Origin: Moorella sp. Hama-1
GTDB lineage: Bacteria > Bacillota > DSM-521 > Neomoorellales > Neomoorellaceae
DNA: 64,000 nucleotides
NCBI RefSeq assembly: GCF_023734095.1
Contig: NZ_AP024620.1
Coordinates: forward strand, 2,538,501-2,602,500
Direction: 5' to 3'
The notes under the pieces were generated by a model that was not told the origin of the DNA, did no database searches, and worked only from the letters and a program-made list of their open reading frames with translations. This document shows, piece by piece, positions 39,869-48,429 of the stretch; the first letter of the stretch is position 1, and the number at the start of each line of letters is the position of its first letter. The translations under genes and the position numbers were made by a program.

Positions 39869-42127
39869 TTATTTGCTGATGGTTACGGTCTGCGTGGCCT
39901 CGTCATAGCCAACGTTGTAATATCCAAAAGCGTTAGCTACGTAACGTGCCGGGAGCATGATGCGACCATTAACCACTTGGGCGGCTACATCCATGGGGAT
40001 GCTGACGCTGCCCAGTTTCATTATATTGCTGCCAATGGTAAATTCAACTGACGTACCATCTTTCAGTAAGATGGCGCTTTGTGTGTCGTTGTTGAAGTAG
40101 ATGTTCTCAGGATTTACGCCTAAGGCATTGGCCAAGTAGCGAATAGGCACGAAAGTCCTGCCACTGTCAACGTAAGGCGCTACGTCCATTGTGTAATCGA
40201 CGCCGTTCACGTTGTAGTTTTTGTCCCCAATAACGAATTTGACAGTGGCCTGGGTTTCGGTCGGAGGTGGTGTGATGACTTTAGCCACGGAAGCTTTGGC
40301 TATCCATTCATTGTCGGGGAAGAAGCCATCCATACTATTCTCGACCAGGGCTGTACCGCCGATCTTAAGTTCCAGGTCGCCCACGGGGACGGTACGGTCC
40401 ACGGTAAGCTTGATGTTACTGATCTTTATGGTGCTGGCTTTGGCGCTCTGGCTCTTAATCTTAATCTTAACCATGTTATCATCGCTGTACCGTTGGACAG
40501 TATCAATCTCCAGATCGCCATCGCTCACGGTAACCGTCGGGGTCACGTCGAAACGTACACCCGCTGGAGCTTTTATAACTAGGTAACCGGGATCGGAATC
40601 TAGTTTCTTAGATGCGCCATCAATTAGCATATCTGAAGCATCCAGGTCTTTCTGGAAAACTTCGGCAGCGCTCTCGGTAATCATAAGGTCACCAGCAGCC
40701 TGGCCACGTTCGCCGATGATCACACTGGGAGTGCTGGAAGCACTTGCGGTCACCGGGGCCTTCGCTTCAGCAACTACGACCGTCCCGGTAACACCAGCAG
40801 AGCCGCCGACAGTCAACTCGATCTTGCCAGTAAAGTCGGCCGCCGCTGTAACCTTGCCGTCCTTAAAGACGATCTCTGTGGGTTTTGTGCCGGAGCTAGC
40901 CGTCGTTATTTTAGCCTTAATTGTACGGCCGCTAGTACCCACAGCTTCAAAGTCGTCGATTTTAAACGACCCTACGTTCTTGGAATCACCGCTGGAAAAC
41001 TTCGGGTACTGCTCCCACTTGACGTTTTCAGGTAAGGTGAGCTCAATGGTCCTGTCAGCTACGAGAGAGCCCGGCAAAGCCTCTTCGATGGCAAATTTGC
41101 CAATCTCCTGGTCAAACTGTCCAGGCTGAATGCTTTTAACCTCTATGGATTTCAGGGAAGCACTATAGTCGCCATAGTTGGCCACAACAACGTCACTGGG
41201 GGTAACAGTGGATTCGCCGCCCAAGGTAACCGTTACGTCGCCGTACTTGGCCACACTGGTGTCAACTTTAATCGTACCACTGACTTCGAGGCGGATTTTG
41301 GAAGAGGAATCTTTGGCGTAAGAAAACCCTTTTAGCACCTTCACTTGCAGTTCTCTCTCGTCTTCGTATACCTTGAAGACGGTAGATATATTAGAATCAG
41401 TGATGGTAGTGCCACTACTATCTACCAACTGGCCGCTTACCAGCTTCACGCTACCGCTACCATCTTTCCAAGTAAAACCGTTGGGCAGCTTAAATTTAAC
41501 GGTATTCTTCCCTACAGTGTTGTCCAGGCCGTAGAGGGTATTTTCCTGCACGGTAAAAGTAACATCACCGCCGCCGTCACCAATGGCGACAACCTTGTCA
41601 ACAGACACTTCTACACCGGCGCCTTTAGCCACCGCGGCCACAACGGAACCGTTCTCCAGAATGCCGCTCGCGTTGGAAAAGCGGACTTGGACATCGCCGG
41701 CGGCAGCGTCTTTTGCGTCGACTGCCAATTTAAGGGTGAGCTCGCTCTTAGCTGTCGCACTCCCTGCTTTAACCTTTAATTTTGCATATTTATCACCTGG
41801 ATTATACGTTGCATCAGCAACAGAGACATTACTTCCACTTATCCCCTCGAAATCTACGCTTTTAATGTCGAGTTTCGAGCCTTCAGAATCTAAAACCTCG
41901 ACGATGGCCTCGCCCTCCGCATCGGCCAGGGCCGGGTCGATTTTAATGTAAACTGTCGCCAGATTTAAATTCTTGGCCTCATCTTTGCCGGGATCAAAGC
42001 TCGGGATTGCGGTTATAGTCTGGTACTGGGTATTCGCCAAGGCAGGATGGGCGCCGAAAGGCACCAAGGTGAAGAGAAACATCACTGCAAGGACAATTGA
42101 AAGCCATTTCTGCCTCGTTTTTAACAA
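39869..42127 (-). CDS. Large secreted protein with C-terminal copper amine oxidase N-like (stalk) domain, S-layer candidate
   Basis: 752 residues. Signal peptide WLSIVLAVMFLFTLVPFGAH ending at ALA-NT. A long beta-rich body (about 35-630) is made of weakly similar Ig-like segments rich in Val, Thr, Gly, Asp and Lys. The C-terminus (about 640-752) has two stalk-domain repeats of the 'copper amine oxidase N-terminal' type (RTFVPIRYLANALGVNPENI and GRIMLPARYVANAFGYYNVG), common on surface proteins of thermophilic Firmicutes. Start TTG at 42127, GGAGGG 7 nt upstream. Low GC skew and composition suit an abundant secreted protein. It leads the passenger module. Confidence 0.82.
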   Translation of the reverse strand: MLKTRQKWLSIVLAVMFLFTLVPFGAHPALANTQYQTITAIPSFDPGKDEAKNLNLATVYIKIDPALADAEGEAIVEVLDSEGSKLDIKSVDFEGISGSNVSVADATYNPGDKYAKLKVKAGSATAKSELTLKLAVDAKDAAAGDVQVRFSNASGILENGSVVAAVAKGAGVEVSVDKVVAIGDGGGDVTFTVQENTLYGLDNTVGKNTVKFKLPNGFTWKDGSGSVKLVSGQLVDSSGTTITDSNISTVFKVYEDERELQVKVLKGFSYAKDSSSKIRLEVSGTIKVDTSVAKYGDVTVTLGGESTVTPSDVVVANYGDYSASLKSIEVKSIQPGQFDQEIGKFAIEEALPGSLVADRTIELTLPENVKWEQYPKFSSGDSKNVGSFKIDDFEAVGTSGRTIKAKITTASSGTKPTEIVFKDGKVTAAADFTGKIELTVGGSAGVTGTVVVAEAKAPVTASASSTPSVIIGERGQAAGDLMITESAAEVFQKDLDASDMLIDGASKKLDSDPGYLVIKAPAGVRFDVTPTVTVSDGDLEIDTVQRYSDDNMVKIKIKSQSAKASTIKISNIKLTVDRTVPVGDLELKIGGTALVENSMDGFFPDNEWIAKASVAKVITPPPTETQATVKFVIGDKNYNVNGVDYTMDVAPYVDSGRTFVPIRYLANALGVNPENIYFNNDTQSAILLKDGTSVEFTIGSNIMKLGSVSIPMDVAAQVVNGRIMLPARYVANAFGYYNVGYDEATQTVTISK

Positions 42128-42681
42128 CTATCTTCCCTCCTTGAGTTTTCGCCCTGTTCATAGGGCATTCCATGTATTCCTTTCGGCCCGGGAGGCCTTT
42201 TTTACCCGGTACATCCCTCCATCCTTTTGGTTTTGCGAATCATGCTGCGTCTTAATGCTGCGGTTGCTGCTAGTAATGTAAAAACTACTCAGGAGAGGAA
42301 TATTCTACGCCGCCCTCCAGTTTTCCTGCTGGGATGGACGGCTTTTCCTCGCCCAACCAGTTATTTAGACACCCTCCGGCGCCGAAAAGTTCCCGGGCAA
42401 AAAAATTTTTTTGCCGGTGAGTTTGGCCGGAGGTGGCGAGCCGGGTTAAATACTGCTTAACCCCCTTTGCCGGGATCTCACCACCTTCACTCCGCTTCCA
42501 CTCCGATTTATGGACGTATGGCGCATAAAGTTAAATTTAATGGCGGAGGAGAAGCCGCCCGCGACCAGGGCGGTTCCAGGTGAGAGGTATGGAGTGCCGC
42601 GAGGCAAGGGAGTCCTTCTCGCCGCGAACCCACCGGCCCGGCGGAAAAGAAAAAACTCGCCCGGGAGGCGAGGTCCTGGAG
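42128..42681. other. Long leader/spacer between the stalk-domain gene and IS copy 2
   Basis: 554 bp with no convincing gene. On the minus strand the 340 nt before the gene contain small hairpins (GCCCT-ATGAAC-AGGGC just before the ribosome site; GGCCTCCCGGGCC). Further up lie the nested palindrome 42370-42435 and a GGGTTAA/TTAACCC repeat (42443-42463). A long structured 5' UTR or a regulatory leader is possible; no known riboswitch matched. Confidence 0.4.
42370..42435. repeat. Nested palindrome around an A7T7 core
   Basis: Outer arms CACCCTCCGGC and GCCGGAGGTG enclose a perfect 18-bp inner palindrome GCAAAAAAATTTTTTTGC at 42397-42414. It could act as a bidirectional terminator at the edge of the passenger or as an extruding cruciform. 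Confidence 0.6.
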
Positions 42682-44568
42682 CCCACATTCCGCACCTCTG
42701 GATATAGTTACCAACTTTTTTGGGGGGCCTTAAAAAATATTCCTACCCACCACCGCTAGGTGGGAAAAGGTAGATTTCCTTACCGAACCCCGCGAGTTCA
42801 AGGGCTCTAATCACCTCCGAACCGTGGTAATTGATTAACGCCCTGTCCGGACCTTGTTTAACTACCAGGAGATAATCAAACATCTCCAGGAGTGCCCGGG
42901 CCGTAGGGTTAGTACTTTTCCTCTTGCCCGGCAGGATTAAAGGAGCCTCTTGTTGCTCCAGATTTTTTCTAACCCGATACTCCAGGTAAGCTGCCACCAG
43001 AAGGGCTAACTGAAAGACGAAGGACATGGCTTCTACCCGGTCCTTGTTTTTGAGAAAGATAGGCCCCAGGAGGACCGGCTGTTTAAGAAAACGGAACTGC
43101 CTCTCGACAGCGTTCTGTTCCTTATACTCCTTGAGCACTTCCCCGTCGGGGTAGGCTGCGGTATCCATGAGATTGGTAATAAGGACGAAGGTGGAAGCCA
43201 GGTCCTTCTCCTGGGCCATTGCTTCCGGATCTTCATCTACCTGGATGTAGGCATGGTAAACAACTGTGTTCTGGGGCTGCTCTTCTTTCTTGGGCCGCCC
43301 CCGTTTGGCATAGCTGCTCTCTATCTCTTCAGTAACTGTACCCTTGAAGATGAAAGGTTGGTGGCGGTATTCCTGGCAGAAGAGCTCTATGGCTTTCCTG
43401 GCATCGGCATCACAGGCGAAGGGACGCCGGGAGAGTTCCCGGGCGGCCTTTGCTAAAGTTTCCTTTTGCTTGGCCCACTTTTTTAAGAGGCTCTTCTCTT
43501 TGCGTTTATCCAAGGTCGTGGAGTGAACTACGATTAACCGGAAGTCCTTGCCGTCTATTTCCCGGACAAAGCTCTGGCTTTTATACCTGGCGGCGTCTTC
43601 CTTCTGGCTTAAATTCCCGATCTCCTGCCAGGCGCCGGTGTGAAAGGCCTCGGCTTTGATCTCCTTGTTAAGGCCAAAGTTCTCCGGTAACAGGGAGATG
43701 AATTGGAGGGCTGGTTTGTTTTCTTCCTCCTGGACCAGCAGCGCCAGGTTATCCTTGGTTACCAGGGCGCAGTCCGCCACAAAGATGATCTCTTTAAGCT
43801 TTGCCGGGCTGAAGTTTTGCACCAATTCCTCAATAACCTGAGGATACCAGGACTTATCACTCGTATTGCCGTCCAGGCTCTGACCTAAAATGGGTAACCC
43901 GTCCTTGTTTACGGTTAAACCGATGAGAAACTGCTTGAGGTCGGGGCGATGATCTTTGCTAAAACCGAAGGTGATATCTAAATCTCCTTCACCCTCATAG
44001 GCTCCCTGCACGGAAATGGAGGTAGTATCGACGTGGATGCCTTCGATAGGCACGTTGTGAGTTGCGGCGGCAGTTAAGGCAATGCTGGAGAACAACTTCT
44101 TTAACTGGCCGCTGGCGAAGAGTTTATCCAGGGCCCGACCCAAGGCGTCGTCGTTAAAATCTTCAGCCCGGATCTGTTGCTCAGTTCCAAACAAGACCTC
44201 CAGGTCCTGGTTCTCAAAAAAGCGCTCGACATGATAAAGGGCCTCCCGGTCTACTAGGAGATTAATGATCAGCGCCTTAACCCGAGTGCCCGGGGAAAGA
44301 TGGCACTGGACCGGGTCCCATTCGACTACGGCATCAATGATTTCTGTTATCTTTAGGACGTCACATAGCCTGGCGATCAGGGCTGCGGGACCGGCCCGGA
44401 AGAAGCGCATATTATCGATGGCTACGGGCATTGAACATTCCTCCAGAATTCTCTTGGAGAAATGATTCGACATGGAATTAGTAATTCCTGGTTAGAAGAT
44501 TCTCTCTACTTTATTTTCTTCTGCACCTAAAAATCATTTTTAGTTGCTCACAGGGTGCGGAATGTGAG
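42682..44568 (-). mobile_element. IS1634-like insertion sequence, copy 2
   Basis: 1,887 bp, the same length and orientation as copy 1. Its right end abuts the 405-bp repeat of GH31; its left end faces the passenger. Both copies have intact terminal repeats and transposase genes, suggesting recent movement or gene conversion between them. Confidence 0.9.
42743..44431 (-). CDS. IS1634-family transposase, copy 2
   Basis: Same protein as encoded at 34759-36447, with the same preferred ATG (44431) and the same catalytic D, D and E regions. No residue difference is seen between the two copies over the full length, so the second copy is recent or the pair is being homogenised. Confidence 0.92.
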   Translation of the reverse strand: MPVAIDNMRFFRAGPAALIARLCDVLKITEIIDAVVEWDPVQCHLSPGTRVKALIINLLVDREALYHVERFFENQDLEVLFGTEQQIRAEDFNDDALGRALDKLFASGQLKKLFSSIALTAAATHNVPIEGIHVDTTSISVQGAYEGEGDLDITFGFSKDHRPDLKQFLIGLTVNKDGLPILGQSLDGNTSDKSWYPQVIEELVQNFSPAKLKEIIFVADCALVTKDNLALLVQEEENKPALQFISLLPENFGLNKEIKAEAFHTGAWQEIGNLSQKEDAARYKSQSFVREIDGKDFRLIVVHSTTLDKRKEKSLLKKWAKQKETLAKAARELSRRPFACDADARKAIELFCQEYRHQPFIFKGTVTEEIESSYAKRGRPKKEEQPQNTVVYHAYIQVDEDPEAMAQEKDLASTFVLITNLMDTAAYPDGEVLKEYKEQNAVERQFRFLKQPVLLGPIFLKNKDRVEAMSFVFQLALLVAAYLEYRVRKNLEQQEAPLILPGKRKSTNPTARALLEMFDYLLVVKQGPDRALINYHGSEVIRALELAGFGKEIYLFPPSGGG

Positions 44569-44973
44569 CTCCAGAAAGGAACCCCTGACAAGGCATAATT
44601 GAGACCGCCCCAAATGGTGCAAACGAAGGACGGAAAATTACAAAGCATATCGCCGCTCCAGGAAACAGGCCAATTTTGTATTCCAGCCCAACCAGACCGT
44701 TGCCAAACTAGCCCCTGGACACCGCATTCCGCAAAGGCTTCATAAAAAAGGCTGTTATAAAGCAACGGGTATTTATTGTGGATATAACGGCCACTGCCTT
44801 CGTAAAAACAGGCGTCTTCAGGGATGGCTTCGCCAAAATCAGTTTTAAAAGCCCTTACCCCCATAGCAATCAATTCTTTTAGCCTCTTTTTATACCAGGC
44901 TCTAGCCTCAGGGTTGGAAAAGTCAACTATTCCGCAAGGGTTGGGTTTATCCCCGGGAATGGTAGGGATAAAG
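44569..44973. repeat. 405-bp direct repeat, right copy (target duplication)
   Basis: Second copy of the GH31 segment found at 34293-34697, in the same orientation. It encodes the barrel part from FIPTIPGDK to SGVPFWS. Directly adjoins the outer end of IS copy 2. Confidence 0.92.
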
Positions 44974-46136
44974 ATATAGGTTGTTTCATCTTTCCTTTTG
45001 GCAAAGTAACCTTTTTCCGCTGCTTCCTTAAAAACGGGGCTATCTTTAGGAATCCACGGATGGACCCAGAGGCACACATGAAACCCCATATTTTTTAAGT
45101 TTTTAATCATTTCTTCAGGATTAGGGAAAGCTTCTTCATCCCATATTAAATCAGCGTACATCCTGTCTTTCATCCAGTAAGGATCCAGATGAATTACGTC
45201 GGCAGGTATGACGTACTCCCTTAGTTTACTTACTACCTCTTCAACTTCCTTTCTGCTTCTGTAACCAAAGCGGGACATCCAAAGCCCAAATGACCATTTT
45301 GGTGGAACAACCGCCCTTCCCGTCATTTCTGTGTATTTCTCGATGATGCTGGGAAATTCGGGTCCGAGGATTATATAATAGTCTAAAATTGTATCCTCGG
45401 CTTCAATAGTTAACGAGATAGAGCTTTCCAGGCCGCTGGCAAAATCGAATTTTGTCCGGCATGTGGTGTCAATGAATAGTCCATAACCTCTGGTACTCAT
45501 AAAGAAAGGGATATTTTTATAGGAGCGTTCATTAGTTGACCCCCAAGTATTAAAGTTCCAGTTTTCAATTCTTGCCCCTCGCTTGTCTAAGGGTATGAAT
45601 TTTTCTCCGGTACCATAAAAATGTTCATCATAAGCCGCATAAAACGCATTGAAAACCTTACTTACGCCCCCATTTGTCCGCTGGTAGCCAAGCCATTTAA
45701 CCCGACGGTTGCCATAAAGATCGGTGTCGGAACGATGCTCTTTTAGGATCAAATTATCGTCGTTGTTAAGACACGTCATCTCCCACGGGGCTTTATTAAT
45801 GATTAGCTTAAAGTTATTATAATCTATACATACCTGCCCCTCGTTTTCCCTTAATACAGGAGCAACCTGCTCCGCTTTATTTTTTACTAGGCTAAATCTA
45901 CCGGCAACGACTTCCCCCTGGGGAACGAGAGTGACCTGTACTATACCGGAAATATAACCGCGTAAGATAACTGCAGATTTCTCACCATTAGTTGTCTCAA
46001 CATTTAAAATCACATCTTTTCCTTCGATGTTACAAGCAATGACCTTCTCAATAAATTCTAGCCCGCTTTCCGCTTTATAGGGCGTAGTTAAACCTCCTAA
46101 CTGCATGTTGCGGTCAACCGTTAATTGTTCTTGCAT
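44569..46136 (-). pseudogene. 5' fragment of the GH31 alpha-xylosidase gene
   Basis: N-terminal part of a YicI-like glycoside hydrolase family 31 enzyme that would release alpha-xylose from xylosides in the cytosol. ATG at 46136 has a proper site (AGGAGGG). The N-terminal beta-sandwich, the barrel start (SFGLWMSRFGYRSRKE), the nucleophile motif KTDFGEAIPE and WSGDMLCN are present. After FWS at 44569 the frame runs into the IS end and stops at 44511, so the C-terminal beta domains are lost. Joining 44974-46136, one 405-bp repeat and 33473-34292 gives 2,388 bp, a single frame of 795 residues, close to the family size of about 770. It follows the sugar permeases. Confidence 0.9.
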
Positions 46137-46139
46137 AAG

Positions 46140-46630
46140 ATACCCTCCTATTTTTAGTACATATTGTAAGGTTTAAGATATCCTTACAGAATACTTTTCT
46201 ACTGCCTTATACATTGTCTCGATGTTGGCCTCATAAACTTCAGCAGACTTCCCTGGAGTTCATATACGGTTTCTAGTAAGGCTTTCAACCAGTGGCCAAG
46301 CACATATTTGTTAGGGTATTGAGCCCTTAGGCGTATAGCCCTGTCAAAGCGACCGCGCGCTTGAGGGTTGGGAAGTCCCTGGCCAGATATTCATCCAGGT
46401 ATTCCAGATTATCTAAATTTAAAAGCTACCCGGTGTATTCCCCCACCCCCGTCCACATGCCGTATAACACCCCCCCACTCCTCATAGGGGCATCACTTTG
46501 GGCTGCAAACGAAGCTGGCCAATCAAGGGTTGCCCGCACCACATCATCTGGATATGTTCTTATCTATTTTTTGCCGTATCGTTCCCTGGTCTCTTAGGCG
46601 TGCCAATTGAGGTGACGGGTTATTGTGGCC
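46140..46630 (-). pseudogene. Decayed gene between the sugar permease and the alpha-xylosidase
   Basis: Nearly 500 bp without an intact frame, but with stretches that look like protein on the minus strand: DDVVRATLDWPASFAAQSDA and MRSGGVLYGMWTGVGEYTG in one frame, LDNLEYLDEYLARDFPTLKRA soon after a stop, and RAIRLRAQYPNKYVLGHWLK in another. The breaks suggest a small gene ruined by stops and frameshifts. The family was not recognised. Confidence 0.45.
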
Positions 46631-46632
46631 AC

Positions 46633-47451
46633 CTACCCCTTTACCGCTCCCGAAGTTAACCCCCGCACGATGTGCTTTTGAGTAAGGAGTCCAAATATCA
46701 AAGCGGGTAGCATAATTAAAGTAGCGCCTGCAGTCATTGGGCCCCACATAACACCCCGGTCGGTATCAAACCCGGCTATAATTACCGGCAGGGTCCGCGA
46801 ATCAGGTCCCCCTAAAATCAGGGAGTATAGAAACTCATTCCAACCTAATAAAAAGGAGAATATTGCCGTGGCAGCCAAGCCGGGGGCTACCAGGGGAAGA
46901 ACTACCTTCAAAAAGACCATTAGGCGGTTGCACCCGTCAACCATCCCAGCTTCTTCGAGTTCAGTCGGAATTTCTTTGAAAAAGCCAATCATCATCCAAA
47001 TAGCAAAGGGTAAAGCAAAAGTTACATAAGAAGCTATCAATGCCGAACGCGTGTTAAGTAATCCCAGTTTGGATACAATAATATAATAAGGAAGTACAAA
47101 AACCGCCCTGGGAATCATCCGTATTACCAGGTAAAAAAGGGGGAGGACAGTTATCCCCTTGAATTTAAACCGTGCAAAACTGTAGGCGGACAAAGCCCCA
47201 AACCCCGTCGATAAAGCGCTGGTCGTCAGAGCAATGATTAATGTGTTCCAGAAATAAGGAATAAAATCTGCGCTTTGCAGTACCGAGGCGTAGGATTCAA
47301 AGGTGGGTTTAAAAACCCAGACAGGAGGAACAGCAAAAGCAATCCGCTCTGGTTTTAATGAAGTAAGAACCATCCACATCACAGGGAAAATCGACCATAT
47401 GATCATTAGCAAAATTGAAACAAACGTTAAAAAACGCCTTAGGGTCAGCAC
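46633..47451 (-). CDS. Carbohydrate ABC transporter permease, MalG type
   Basis: Inner-membrane permease of 272 residues for an oligosaccharide importer, probably of xylosides given its operon. GTG at 47451 (AAGGAG 8 nt upstream) is preferred to a GTG at 47460 that overlaps the site. Six hydrophobic helices; the ATPase-contact EAA loop is seen as ELEEAGMVDGCNRLMVFLKV followed by VLPLVAPG. It follows the MalF-type gene by 27 bp. Confidence 0.9.
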   Translation of the reverse strand: MLTLRRFLTFVSILLMIIWSIFPVMWMVLTSLKPERIAFAVPPVWVFKPTFESYASVLQSADFIPYFWNTLIIALTTSALSTGFGALSAYSFARFKFKGITVLPLFYLVIRMIPRAVFVLPYYIIVSKLGLLNTRSALIASYVTFALPFAIWMMIGFFKEIPTELEEAGMVDGCNRLMVFLKVVLPLVAPGLAATAIFSFLLGWNEFLYSLILGGPDSRTLPVIIAGFDTDRGVMWGPMTAGATLIMLPALIFGLLTQKHIVRGLTSGAVKG

Positions 47452-47478
47452 CCCTATCACTCCTTTATCTCAACCTGC

Positions 47479-48375
47479 TCACTCGACTTGCAATTTTTGT
47501 AGGTAACGTACGAAGACAATGCAAAGAATAACAGTAAGCACGAATATGGCATAAGATACGGCAGCCCCCATGCCAAAGTCCAGATTTTTGAAAGTTATAC
47601 GGTATGCAAGTAGCGAAATTACTTCGGTCTTATTACCAGGCCCGCCACCGGTGAGTATGAACAAGGTGTCAAATTCCCTTAAAGCGTCCATGCCGCGGAT
47701 TATTAATGACACTAGAATAATCGGGGACAATAACGGCAGGGTCACATATCTAAACTTCGTCCAAGAGTTAGCCCCATCTATATCTGCTGCTTCATAAACA
47801 TCATCAGGCAATGACTGGATACCAGCGAGGAACATGAGGAACATAAAAGGAGTACCGCGCCAAATGTCTACAAGGATCGTCGAGGTTAAAGCCAAGCGTG
47901 GGTCCCCAAGCCAAGTGAGCTTACTATTTAGTCCGATAGTACCCAAAAAGTAATTAATGAATCCCAGTTCTGGATGAAACAAAAAACGCCATATCAATGC
48001 TACTACTACAGGTGTAATAAACATGGGGATAAGCACTAAAATGCGGATAACTCCCTGCCCTTTCACCATCTTATTGACCAGCAGGGCAAAAACCATCCCT
48101 AGAACTGCCTCGATAGAGGTAGCAATCGCGGCGTATACCGCCGTGATTGCTACTGAGTTTTTAAAGAATTGGTTAGCCAACAAGTCAATATAGTTACGTA
48201 TTCCAACAAATTGCATGTTATTAACGTCTAAAAGACTATAGTTGAAGAAGCTTAACCACATAGAATATAGAAGAGGTAAAATCATGGTAGCAATTGTCAC
48301 CAATAAGGCTGGTGCAATAAACAGTTGAGCTATTTTCCGGTCTAACCAGCTAGACAGTCCTCTTTGCAACTTCAT
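47479..48375 (-). CDS. Carbohydrate ABC transporter permease, MalF type
   Basis: 298-residue partner permease with six helices. The EAA loop reads DDVYEAADIDGANSWTKFRY with the following LPLLSPIILV. N-terminus basic then hydrophobic (RKIAQLFIAPALLVTIATMI). Forms the membrane channel with the MalG-type protein and is fed by the lipoprotein encoded upstream. Confidence 0.9.
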   Translation of the reverse strand: MKLQRGLSSWLDRKIAQLFIAPALLVTIATMILPLLYSMWLSFFNYSLLDVNNMQFVGIRNYIDLLANQFFKNSVAITAVYAAIATSIEAVLGMVFALLVNKMVKGQGVIRILVLIPMFITPVVVALIWRFLFHPELGFINYFLGTIGLNSKLTWLGDPRLALTSTILVDIWRGTPFMFLMFLAGIQSLPDDVYEAADIDGANSWTKFRYVTLPLLSPIILVSLIIRGMDALREFDTLFILTGGGPGNKTEVISLLAYRITFKNLDFGMGAAVSYAIFVLTVILCIVFVRYLQKLQVE

Positions 48376-48429
48376 GCACCTTTCCTTAATCCGGATTTAA
48401 CCTTAACCTTTAATTAAAACTACCCGGTG

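Larger units (their letters stand above)
34698..44568. mobile_element. Composite transposon of two IS1634-like elements with a surface-protein passenger
   Basis: 9,871 bp bounded by two directly oriented copies of the same 1,887-bp IS and, outside these, by a 405-bp direct repeat of the interrupted GH31 gene. The outer ends are CCCACATTCCGCACC and, reversed, CTCACATTCCGCACC. The 6.1-kb interior holds an IS4-type remnant and three genes for surface or secreted proteins. No such direct repeat flanks either single IS copy, which shows that the whole unit, or a single IS later expanded by recombination, occupies the target. Confidence 0.85.

Noticed and set aside
42446-42688. 80-codon minus-strand frame next to IS copy 2
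   Set aside because: It starts in the IS end and has low-complexity composition; no support as a gene.
34698-44568. Assembly artefact as the explanation for two equal IS copies and a duplicated 405-bp segment
   Set aside because: The repeat boundaries coincide exactly with IS ends, the IS family is known for long target duplications and the restored frame is perfect; a misassembly would not predict all three. Long reads would still be the final test.
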